64,000 nt of DNA, taken from contig CM074862.1 of NCBI GenBank assembly GCA_037501455.1, forward strand, positions 54,529,501 through 54,593,500, written 5' to 3'. Origin of the DNA: Lantana camara (taxonomy: Eukaryota; Streptophyta; Magnoliopsida; Lamiales; Verbenaceae). Both the position numbers and the translations under genes were made by a program. Of this stretch, positions 37,101 to 46,544 are shown one piece after another. The stretch's first letter is position 1; each line of letters begins with the position of its first letter. Under the pieces are notes generated by a model. It was not told the DNA's origin. It did not search any database and was given only the letters and a program-made list of their open reading frames with translations.

Positions 37101-37208
37101 CTAAAAGAGTTCGAAAGAGGGCCACACAACGCACCAATCACATAATTAAACACATAAAAAAGGTTGGAAGGTGACGTACCTTATTTATCGGATGAGCGGG
37201 GCGTTACA

Positions 37209-37306
37209 GCACAAATCAAGGTTAAAAGAAACAAAACCTCACCTGAGAGCGCAAAAGCAAAAGTCCAAACAAAAACCCAAAAAAACCTACTGGACGCGCT
37301 CGTCCC
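37209..37306 (-). mobile_element. Element A leader, between 5' LTR and gag
   Basis: After C's right TSD this ~100-bp piece resumes A on the minus strand and, with 6302-6314, leads into the gag ATG. It ends in a pyrimidine-rich CTTTTTAGG splice-acceptor-like stretch at the start codon. No TGGTATCAGAGC or other clear tRNA-complementary PBS is visible next to the LTR end, so the leader may be truncated or primed differently. Confidence 0.55.
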
Positions 37307-38330
37307 TATAACGCCTGAGCCCGTGAAGCCTCATCCCCCGTACTAAGACCAGATCAACATATGAAATGGGTAATCCATACACGTGCCAGATAATAGCAAA
37401 AGAGGACACAACTCACTCACTACGCTAGGCGGGAGCAAAAATTCAAAACAAATTAAGCAACATATAGAAACAATAGCAGAGTAAGGTAACGTGAGCGGAA
37501 GCAATAATATTACAATAGCATAATGAAAGAGCTCACAGGCTCGAATTAATAAATATTTAAGGTGCTCCCATGCGTTCACTAATCATAACTACAAGTGACA
37601 TGAGTGTAACGTAAAGGAAAGCTATACGCAACTCCCAAGATTCTACGAACTTGAATTCCCGCCTAGCCCTCCAAAACCTGCAAGAAAAACTGAAAACAAA
37701 CTGGCTTTAGTCTTTCAGAGACTGGTGGGTATAAAACAGGGCTTAATACAATAATATCACGGGAGAATAAACATACACACACACATGTAAGCTATAATCA
37801 TGTACTAGGTCTTGAAACATTTCCCATGTGGGTGAAAACAAAGAAGACAACGTTCGGGTTTACAACCATCAATTCCTTCATTCATTACATTCATTAGGTC
37901 ATTACGTGAGGCCGGCGAGTGGGTCAAATATCCAACCTTCTCCTCGTATGTGCATTAATCATTCGTTCTTAGCCATCGTACAACATTCTTTCATTCATAA
38001 GCCTTTACTCAATGACCCCTTTTTCCTTCGGTTAGTGGACGGACTCAGCTAAAGACCCGTCCACCCATTCATTATGGCTAGTGGGGTCCATGAAGCTCCA
38101 AAAGTCCGATTCCCATTCCTTGCTAATCTCCTAGTGAGGGCCAACAACATCGTTATTGTTTGTTGGAACTAGTACATGGGGAACACCGTTAGCCTATGCT
38201 TTCCCGGATAGCTACGTACACTTAGTCCCAGGGCCCCCATTCATTGTGGTCACTGATCTTGCCAAAACATTGGGTAAGGATTCATTAAGAAAAGGGCTTT
38301 AACGTTAAATTAATGACTCTTTGAAAAGAC

Positions 38331-38376
<46 letters not shown>

Positions 38377-38655
38377 ATTGGCCAAAAGTTTCCACGTTGG
38401 GATATATCTGGTCAATTTATAACTAATAAAAGAGAAATCCACCTGGCTACACCTTACCGAACAATACCAAGAGAGAGGAAAACTTGACGATAGCCTATGA
38501 ACCCGTCACATCTCCGCCCTGGAGAAAACTGTACAAAAGATAATACAGTTCATTCATGAGATTCAAGACTCCAAATGAATCATATATGACTCACGACAAT
38601 GCATTAACGTGATAGGACGTGCATAAGAAATAATAATGTGCTATGAAGATGTTCA
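37307..38655 (-). mobile_element. Element A 5' LTR, part 1
   Basis: The plus-strand edge TATAACGCCTGAG...CATCCCCCGTAC is homologous to other minus LTR ends (TGTAACACCCC...CATCCCCCGCAC) but has TA instead of TG. An (AT)n tract lies at 38334-38372. It stops at the B insertion, with TSD GTTCA at 38651-38655. No gene. Confidence 0.65.
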
Positions 38656-41127
38656 TATAACATCCCAACTAATCAGACTTTTATGGTAACCTCTTATGTG
38701 CGCTATTTAATTATTTCTTTAAGTGATTATGTGATATTTAATTACTAATGTGGATTAATTGAAGTTATTTGAACTTAATTGCTTTGGTATGAATTTGTTT
38801 AACTTGAACGTTTAACTTTCCTTACTTTGTATTTTGCTCGTTTTGGATCCGCATTTAAGTCTGATTTTTGTGAATTCTTGATATGTGTTAATTATATGCT
38901 TTATGGACTCGGTTATGTGCTCGTTATATGTTTTGGTATTTGTTTTGATTGCCTTTTTGGGTTCATTCTGGAGATGGAACCTAAAGGAGGCAAAAGAGCA
39001 TTTAGCGCACCTTGGGTTCCGGGACGCGTATCTTGAGCTCGGGAATTTGGATTTTAATTCCGTCACCTCCGTTGAACTCGTTTTGACGATTCGGGTTTAA
39101 TGGGACAAGCCTCACATTTTTCTAAGCTCATTAAGGCCTTCGAATTTCACCCGTAACAAGCCCCTTATGCTTGAGAGAGACCTTTTTAACCTAATATGAC
39201 TTTGTGGACCCCACTTAAACCTTAACCAAGCCTTAACCATGAGTTATACCTTGAGTTGAGCCTCTATTATCCTTTATACTGTTGGAAACCGAGCCAAATC
39301 TCTCTCCCTCCCACAAGAACCGATCAGCCAAGCAAAGCAAGAAGGAAGAAGAAGCTCTTTGTCCATTTTCTTGATTTTTGAGCTCAAATCTTCACGTTAG
39401 CTTCTCCAATTTGAAAGGTGAGTTCATGGTTGTCATTTACTCTCTATCTTCTCTCTTTTATGTACTCTTGAGTTTATTTCCATGGTTGATTGATGAGATA
39501 TAGCAAACATGTGAATAGTAGGTGTTGGGAGAATTTGGTGGATTCTTGCTCCTTTCTTATTTCCTTCAGATTTGATGATGATATTATGCTCCTAGGACTT
39601 GATTCTTAACATTTATTACATTTCCTTACATGGTAGTTGGAGTATGAGTGATTGGTCATAATTGGGTTCTTGAGTTTAGATGTTGAGCTGATTACTTCCT
39701 TCTGTACCGAGACACGGGGGTGTCTCGGTTTGCCCTACGTTGGTGACACGGGCGTGTCACCTTCTAGAATCCGTTGTTCGTTTTCTATACTGAGACACGG
39801 GGGTGTCTCAGCTTGCCCTTCTAAGGGGGCACGGGCTTGTCCCCTAGGAACTCTAGTTTTTCGCCCGTCTTTGCATGGTTTTGCTTCCTTTCCGTTGCTT
39901 CTTGTTGATCCTTCTTGCCTCGTTTTGGTGTGTATGCATGACCAACTTGTTATATTTTGTGTTAAGCCTGATGTTGCGAATTTGTGCTTTTATTTATCTC
40001 CTCTTTTATGATATATGTCCGTATATGCATTGAATACTCGTAAATGAACTAAATGTGGATTCATTTCATATCATTTGCATCATAAATATACATACGCATG
40101 TACCAAGCGTCAATGTGGTTCATATTGAGTCTAAGAGTGTTCCTTATTGGTTGTCTTGTTCAGAGGATCTCCCTGTAGAGGACGAGCTTGCTCCGTAGGT
40201 GTCAGGCTGTTACACTTTTGTCTCCACTACTTTCATTGTTAAGGTGAGGTTTTTGTTCTTTTAGTTATTAAACCTTGTCTCGTCTGTGTATGTGGATAGT
40301 TAGGGCCGATCAACCCTTCTATCAACCTGTGTTGGGGATGGATTATGATTTGTTTTGCTTTGCTTTGTTCTTCGTATATGGAAGTTTGGAGTGTGACTCG
40401 TACTCGCCGAGTTGGTTTAGCTTTGAATGATCTATGAAACGAGAGTGGATTTCTAAGTACCTAAAGTTTGGCTGTTGCCCCTTTTTCCTTTTCTTTAACC
40501 TATATATATCAATATCACGGGAATTAATTTGGCTTGCAAAAACCACTCTCGGTTCAAGGATTCTTCCGTTTTGATTAAATGCTTTGCTCCATATATATAT
40601 ATATAGGGTGCGTGAGTTAGCCCCCTCACTAGTCGCTAGGACTAACCCTCGTTGTTGTTTTTTCCCCTTTTCCCTTTCTTTTGAGTTTGTAGGTTCTTCC
40701 GAGTCAAGCTAGGCGGCAAGTGTCTTTTGGGTTACTTGTGGTATAGCTTGGATCTTCATGCATCGTAGTGGATTTCCTTTCCTTCACTTTACACATTTTG
40801 GATGACGTATTCTGAATATACTTATGCTACTCTGGCCATGATGGCATTTTATATTTTGTATATGAACTAACATGAATACTTGACCCTCCCCCATTTTTGA
40901 TATGTATATGTGATGATCTTGGAAATCATGTTTGGTATATGAATTGCTTCCGCTACTCTGCGATTTTAATCTTCGCAATTCTTGAGGGTCTAGGCCGCCT
41001 AGCGAGGGTGTGGGTTTTGTGTGTCTCCCGTTCGCTATGGTTTGATACGGGTGCGAACTTCCATTTTGTTACTCGTGTTGGACCTTAGTACGGGGGATGT
41101 GGCATCCTTCGCTCCGGGGGTGTTACT
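38656..41127 (+). mobile_element. Element B 5' LTR
   Basis: Begins TATAACATCCC (the 3' LTR begins TGTAACATCCC) and ends TGTTACT. It lacks about 415 bp present in the 3' LTR (48153-48565); the deletion joins at GTTATT/AAACC near 40271. Contains a palindrome cluster at 39707-39844. Confidence 0.9.
39707..39844 (+). repeat. Palindrome cluster in B 5' LTR
   Basis: CCGAGACAC/GTGTCTCGG around GGGG (39707-39728). GGTGACACG/CGTGTCACC around GG (39742-39761). CTGAGACAC/GTGTCTCAG around GGGG (39790-39811). A weaker GGGG/CCCC hairpin with CACGGGC core (39825-39844). The equivalent in the 3' LTR is 47596-47732, where the first hairpin is damaged. Confidence 0.88.
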
Positions 41128-41135
41128 TCCTTGCG

Positions 41136-41210
41136 TGGTATCAGAGCTCTCGGTTGCAAAACCGGAGCTCTGGAGTCGTGTTGGGTCTGTCTAGGTCGTT
41201 CGGTATAGGA
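41136..41210 (+). promoter_or_regulatory. Element B PBS, PBS hairpin and post-PBS motif
   Basis: PBS TGGTATCAGAGC (41136-41147). Hairpin: AGAGCTC (41143-41149) pairs with GAGCTCT (41165-41171) and CGGTT (41151-41155) with AACCG (41160-41164), loop GCAA, one bulged T. The motif CTAGGTCGTTCGG...TAGGA (41191-41210) begins 44 nt after the PBS. Confidence 0.85.
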
Positions 41211-41335
41211 GTATGTGATTATTTGCATTCATCTACATCTCTATGTGACTTAATTGTTTAAATTCTAGATAATTGACTTCATGATCATGAACTGAACCCC
41301 ATGCATCGATATCTTCTTGATTTGTGAATTTTAGT

Positions 41336-41403
41336 GGCGCAGTGGAAGCGTGGTGGGCCCATAACCCACAGGTCCCAGGATCGAAACCTGGCTCTGATAC
41401 CAC
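41336..41403 (+). tRNA. tRNA-iMet (CAT) derived copy, 5'-truncated, with encoded CCA
   Basis: The sequence follows plant initiator tRNA-Met from about position 8 to the CCA end. Anticodon CAT is at 41361-41363 in the loop CCCATAA, between GTGGG and CCCAC. The T arm is CCAGG/CCTGG around ATCGAAA. The 3' end is CTCTGATACCA. One difference (C to T) is in the D arm. Nuclear tRNA genes do not encode CCA, so this is a reverse-transcribed copy, not a gene. A-box- and B-box-like sequences (TGGCGCAGTGG; GGATCGAAACC) remain, but the 5' acceptor strand is missing. Confidence 0.85.
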
Positions 41404-42047
41404 TTAAGGATGTAACACCCCAGCGCAAGGTGTCACATCCCCCGCACCAAATTCCGGTATCAATTCAAGTAGAAACGAAGCACGTAAATGTCACTCATAC
41501 GCAAATTAACAAATAAATCCAAAATATTAACAAAATGTAACATTTGTATACGTAAATAATATTTTATAATTACAGGCATGAAATATTAGTTTATAATATA
41601 CATGCATGCATACGTAAATAATATATAATAAATACATGCATGCAATATATATAAGTTATAAATATAAAATACATGCATGCAATATATATATTATGGATAT
41701 AAATGCATGCATTACAAATTCATGCACACGTACACCCTAATTATATATTTATATATCATATAAATGTAATTAATATTAATAACATTAAATTAAATAATTA
41801 ACATTTAACACATATAAAAATAAAATGAAATATATAGCACACGTAAAAATAATTATTCGCGTAATTAAAGAGCACACAAGTTATTCACATAAATTCAAAT
41901 TCAAATATTGCATATTTTTCAATTAGTCACTTATTTAACAATTAAACAATGAAATTTAATTATAGAAAACACTAAAGACCAATTAATTTGCGCAATTAAG
42001 TAAACATATACGTCATGCTGTACCAATAAAAGAATTGGGGCGTTACA
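41336..42047 (-). mobile_element. Insertion H: LTR + PBS + copied tRNA-iMet, minus strand
   Basis: On the minus strand this reads LTR (42047 to 41412, TGTAACGCCCC...GGTGTTACA), spacer TCCTTAAG, PBS, then nearly the whole complement of initiator tRNA-Met. The insert starts TG and ends CA on the plus strand. It is flanked by TTTAG (41331-41335) and TTCAG (42048-42052), a 4-of-5 match TSD. It interrupts B's leader six bases before the gag ATG. The 636-bp LTR matches 928-1408 but is internally deleted. Confidence 0.8.
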
Positions 42048-42053
42048 TTCAGG

Positions 42054-44770
42054 ATGCCTCCTAGAAGGAGAGCAGATAGGGAGCAGACTCCTGATCTTAA
42101 TCAACCCCGTCCAGAAGCACCTCCACCTCCTCCGATGAATGCTGAGAATATTGTGCAGGCTCTTCTGAACCAGCTTCAGCAGAACCAGAGGGATAATCCA
42201 CATTGGGAAGGACAAGGTGGACAAGTGACTCCGGCCTTTAAGGAGTTCAGAAACAACAATCCACCGAAGTGGTATGGAGGAGATGACATACAGGCAGAAG
42301 AGTCGTTGTCAGAGATTGCGGGAATTTGGGAAATTTGGCCCGCTCCTTCGCATGAGAAAGTTGTTTGCACAGCCCAGTTTGTTCAAGGTCCCGCATCCAA
42401 TTGGCTCAAAGCTACAAGAGCCCTATTGGAAAGGAGTGGAGAGGAGTTTGATTGGGAAAGCTTTCTGAGAGTGTTTCGTCACAAGTATGTTCCACCAAGT
42501 GCTCACGAGAGAAGATTTCAGCAATTTACAGGATTAAGACAAGGGAATCGATCGGTTGAAGAGTGTATCTTGGAATTTCAGAGACTTGAACCGTACGCCC
42601 CACACATCACCAATGATGATACCCAAAAGGCTCGTAACTTTATTCATGGTTTGAGATATGATATCCAAAATGCTCTTAAGGCTGCTACGGTGGATACGTG
42701 GGAGAAGGCTACGAGGAAGGCTATTAATGTGGAGGCCAATAACACGAGATTGAGACCAACTTACTCTTCGGGCCAAGGTTCGAGTTCTAATTTAGGGAAG
42801 AGGCCTGCATCCCATAGTGGGCCTCCGGTCTTCAAACCCCAAGGTCCTTATACTGCGGTTCAGAAAGCGCGACCTCCGGTACCTGCAGTACCAGCTCTAC
42901 CTGCTCCGATACAGTGTAGTTATTGCAAATGCCCCAATCACATCGAGGAGTCATGCCAGAAAAAATTGAGGAGATGTTATAAATGTGGAGAGCCCGGCTA
43001 TTTGATTAGCACTTGTCCTCAAGTGAGAGCACCTCAGCCTCGAGCCCCTCAACCGTTGAATGTGATGCCTCCGAGAGCACCGATCCAAGCGAAAGTTTAT
43101 GCTTTGGAGGGCGAGGAAGAGAATGTAGAGGTGGATGCCAATGCCGTTGTTGAAGGTACTATCCACATTCATGGCATTCCATTGCATGCATTGTTTGATC
43201 CGGGAGCAACGCATTCATTTATTGCTTCCTGGCTTGTTTCTACTCTTCCTTTGCCTGTTGCTTGCTTCGATGATTCTTTTGTTGTCTCTTCTCCTCTTGG
43301 TGGTACTTTGTCTACGAATTGTGTTTACCGAGGTTGTCCGATGGTTGTGGAAGATCAAGAGTATCCGGAAGATTTGATCAAGATGCCTATCAAGAAGTAT
43401 GAGGTGATTCTGGGAATGGACTGGTTGTACCGTTACCGAGCTATGATGGATTGTTTTGCCAAGAGGGTGACTTTGGGTTCTACGGTCTTTGCGGGTCAGA
43501 GGTTGAAGACCTGCCCGTTTATTTCCTTCATGGAAGCAAGTAGATTGTTCCGGGATGGTGCGACGGGCTATGTGGCCTACCTTTTAAATAAGCCAAAGGA
43601 TCAGGCCAAGCTCGAAGAGACGGAGATCGTGAAGGAATTCCCCGATGTGTTTCCGAAGAATTTGGGATCTTTACCTCCGGATCGTGACGTCGAGTTTGTG
43701 ATAGATCTCTACCCCGGAGTAGAACCGTATGCGAAATCTCCCTATAGGATGGCTCCCGCCGAGTTGAAAGAGTTGAAGACGCAATTGGACGAGCTCTTAG
43801 AGTGTGGTTACATTCGCCCGAGCACTTCTCCGTGGGGTGCTCCGATCCTATTTATAAAGAAGAAAAACGGGACTTTGCGAATGTGTATTGACTACCGTGA
43901 CCTGAACCAGTTAACGATTAAGAACAAATACCCGCTTCCTCATATTGAAGAGCTGTTCAACCTCTTGCAAGGTTCAAGTGTTTATTCCAAGTTGGATTTA
44001 AGGCAAGGGTATTACCAATTGCGTATCCGGGAAGGAGATATACCGAAGACAGGTTTCAACAAGAGATATGGACATTTTGAGTTTGTGGTCATACCTTTTG
44101 GTCTTACCAATGCCCCAGCCGCATTTATGGATATGATGCACCGAATATTCCGGCCTTACCTCGATAAATTCGTGGTCATCTTTATAGATGATATTCTGGT
44201 GTATTCGAGGTCCGAGGAGGAGCACGCGCGGCATTTGAGTATTGTCTTGTCTACGCTTCGGGAGCACAGATTGTTCGCCAAGTTCAGTAAGTGCGAGTTC
44301 TGGTTGGATCGAGTCTCCTTTTTGGGTCACTTCATTTCTGGGAATGGTATAGAAGTGGATTCAGCGAAGATTGAAACGGTTATGCTTTGGAAACCACCGA
44401 AGAATGCCTCGGAAGTGAGAAGATTTCTAGGGTTAGCAGGGTATTATAGGCGCTTTGTGAAAGATTTCTCGAAGATTGCCTCCCCGTTGACCCGGTTAAC
44501 TAAGAAAGAGGTGAAGTTCGAGTGGAATGAGGCGTGTGAGAAGAGTTTCCAAACTCTTAAGGAAAGGTTGACTACTGCACCAGTTTTAACCCTACCCGAG
44601 GGTTCGGAAGGCTACTCAGTTTACACCGATGCCTCGAAGGAAGGTCTCCGTTGTGTGTTAATGCAGAATGGTAAGGTTGTAGCCTACGCCTCAAGGAAGT
44701 TAAAGGATCACGAGAAAAACTATCCCACTCATGACTTGGAACTCACCGCGGTGGTGTTTGCCTTGATGAA
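42054..44770 (+). pseudogene. Element B gag-protease-RT-RNase H (frame open to a 1-bp deletion)
   Basis: The ATG at 42054 opens MPPRRR, as in A. Capsid lies at residues ~90-230 ([30 protein letters not shown]). Two CCHC-type motifs follow: [14 protein letters not shown] (288-301) and [14 protein letters not shown] (308-321), where the usual His is Tyr. The aspartic protease is [10 protein letters not shown] (D382), with Pro for the usual Ser. Reverse transcriptase (~560-765) has [15 protein letters not shown] and the active site FIDDILVYS (710-718). RNase H starts YTDASKEG (D859). A one-base deletion near 44775 ends the frame in RNase H; the frame runs on as nonsense to 44855. Gag packages RNA and pol copies it. 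Confidence 0.93.
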
Positions 44771-46516
44771 ATGGTGCATTACCTATATGGTGTTACTTTT
44801 GAAGTGTTCACTGACCACCAGAGTCTTAAGTATCTGTTTACTCAGAAGGATTTGAACGTAAGACAGAGAAGGTGGATGGAGTTACTTGAGGACTATGATT
44901 GTAAGATTCAGTACCATCCGGGAAAAGCCAATATGGTGGCGAATGCTTTCAGTAGGAAAGCGAGTGTTTCAGGTTTGGAAACAGATTCTAGTAGACAGGG
45001 TTCAGTGGTTCTGGTTTCAGATGCTCGTTTGGCTAATATTTCGGTTCAGCCGGTTTTGAAGCAGAGATTGATAGAAGCTCAATCTGTGGATCCCGAGATT
45101 CAGAAATTGATAACTAAATCAAGAATTGATCCTGAAACGAAATTTGGATTTGACGATTCAGGGTTATTCAGATTTAAAGCTCGGGTTTGCGTTCCAGAGG
45201 AACTTAAGCAGATGGTACTCTATGAAGCCCACAAGTCAGTGTATGCAGTACATCCCTGTACCACCAAAATGTACAAGGATCTAAGAAATTTATATTGGTG
45301 GAACGGCATGAAGAGAGACGTTGCTAACTATGTTACAAGATGTCAAACATGCCAAGTGGTGAAAGCAGAACACCAGAAACCGGGAGGAACTCTCCAACCA
45401 CTTCCAATACCCGAGTGGAAGTGGGAGCAAGTGACAATGGACTTCGTGTCCGGCTTGCCAAGGACCAAAGGAGGTTCCGATGGAATTTGGGTGATTATTG
45501 ATCGGTTGACGAAGTCGGCGCATTTTCTTAAGGTGAAGATGTCCGATAAGGTTCCTAAGTTAGCCCGGTTATATCGGAAAGAGATTGTTAGATTGCATGG
45601 TACTCCGGTCAGCATTGTTTCAGATAGAGACCCCTGGTTCACATCCAGTTTTTGGCAGGAATTGCAGAAGTGTTTGGGGACGAAGCTCCACTTTAGTACT
45701 GCAATTCACCCACAGACGGATGGCTAGTCCCAGAGGCTAATAAGGTATCTCGAGGACATGCTTCATGCTTGTGCCTTAGATTATCAAGATTCGTGGGATG
45801 AACAGTTGGATTTGATTGAGTATGCCTACAATAACAACTTTCAGTCTTCTATTGGGATGGCACCGTATGAGGCTCTATATGGAAGGAAATGCCGATCCCC
45901 TCTCTTTTGGGATATAGATGAGTGGAGATGGACTAAAGATGGAAAGCTCGAGAGAGCTAAGAAGCTTAAGGAAATTCAGCATACCATTGAGAGGGTGAAA
46001 GCGATTAAACAGAGGTTGAAAGCAGCACAAGGCCGGCAGAAAAGCTATGCAGATAAGAGAAGATGACCCTTAGAGTTCGAGAAAGGAGATAAGGTCTTTC
46101 TAAAGGCATCTCCTAGAAAAGGGTATGCTCGGATTGGTAAAGGTGGGAAGCTTAACCCTCGCTACTTAGGCCCCTTTGAGATCCTTGATCGAGTTGGGGA
46201 AGTAGCTTACAGACTTCATTTACCACCGAGTTTGACTGGGATTCACAATGTGTTTCATGTCTCGCAGCTTCGGAAACATTATCCCGATGAGTTTTCTATT
46301 CTTCCAGTTGAGAAAGTTCAGTTAGAGCCGGATTTCACTTTTAAGAAGTATCCAGTTCAGGTGTTGGATTGGAAGATGCAAGAGTGGAGGAATAGACAGA
46401 TCCCTCTTGTGAAGGTCTTGTGGCGTGATCAAGAATCCTAGGAAGCCACTTGGGAGACCGAGGATAAGATGAAACGGTTGTATCCGGATCTTTTCAAGAC
46501 CTCGCCTCGGACCTGA
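44771..46516 (+). pseudogene. Element B RNase H end, integrase and chromodomain-like tail (three in-frame stops)
   Basis: The shifted frame continues RNase H ([14 protein letters not shown]), then the integrase zinc finger ([11 protein letters not shown]...CQTCQ), first Asp (MDFVSGLP) and second Asp (VSDRDP). Stops interrupt at 45725-45727 (TAG after HPQTDG), 46064-46066 (TGA) and 46439-46441 (TAG). Beyond them the same frame gives the Glu region (RYLEDMLHACALDY), GPFEILDRVGEVAYRL, HNVFHVSQLRKHYPDE, and the tail VLDWKMQEWRNRQIPLVKVLWRDQ...EATWE. The final stop (TGA 46514-46516) lies inside the PPT-proximal hairpin. Confidence 0.92.
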
Positions 46517-46544
46517 GGACAGGTCCTTTTGAAGGAGGGAGGTT
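46509..46544 (+). promoter_or_regulatory. Element B PPT-proximal stem-loop and PPT
   Basis: Stem GGACCTG (46509-46515), loop AGGA, stem CAGGTCC (46520-46526), then TTTTGAAGGAGGGAGGTT directly before the 3' LTR. The pol stop codon overlaps the first arm and loop. Confidence 0.88.

Larger units (their letters stand above)
6315..37208 (-). mobile_element. Element C: large-LTR non-autonomous gypsy-like retrotransposon, minus strand, containing F and G
   Basis: The ends are TGTAGCACCC (6315) and GGGGCGTTACA (37208), flanked by an identical 5-bp TSD, GCACA (6310-6314 and 37209-37213). The 3' LTR is 6315-9871 and the 5' LTR is 29781-37208 (interrupted by solo LTR G). The PBS is at 29761-29772 and the polypurine tract at 9872-9889, both read on the minus strand. 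Removing F (13020-29590) leaves an interior of about 3.3 kb with no gag or pol. It is therefore a LARD-like element (large LTRs, non-coding interior) that must borrow proteins. It inserted into A just upstream of gag. Confidence 0.9.
29781..37208 (-). mobile_element. Element C 5' LTR, interrupted by solo LTR G
   Basis: About 3.5 kb of LTR (29781-31452 and 35366-37208) matching 6315-9871, with G and its TSD between. No gene. The right end is followed directly by C's TSD and then by A's leader. Confidence 0.9.

Noticed and set aside
41336..41403. A functional tRNA-Met gene
   Set aside because: The 5' acceptor strand is missing, CCA is encoded, and it is joined to a PBS and LTR. It is a cDNA-derived copy.
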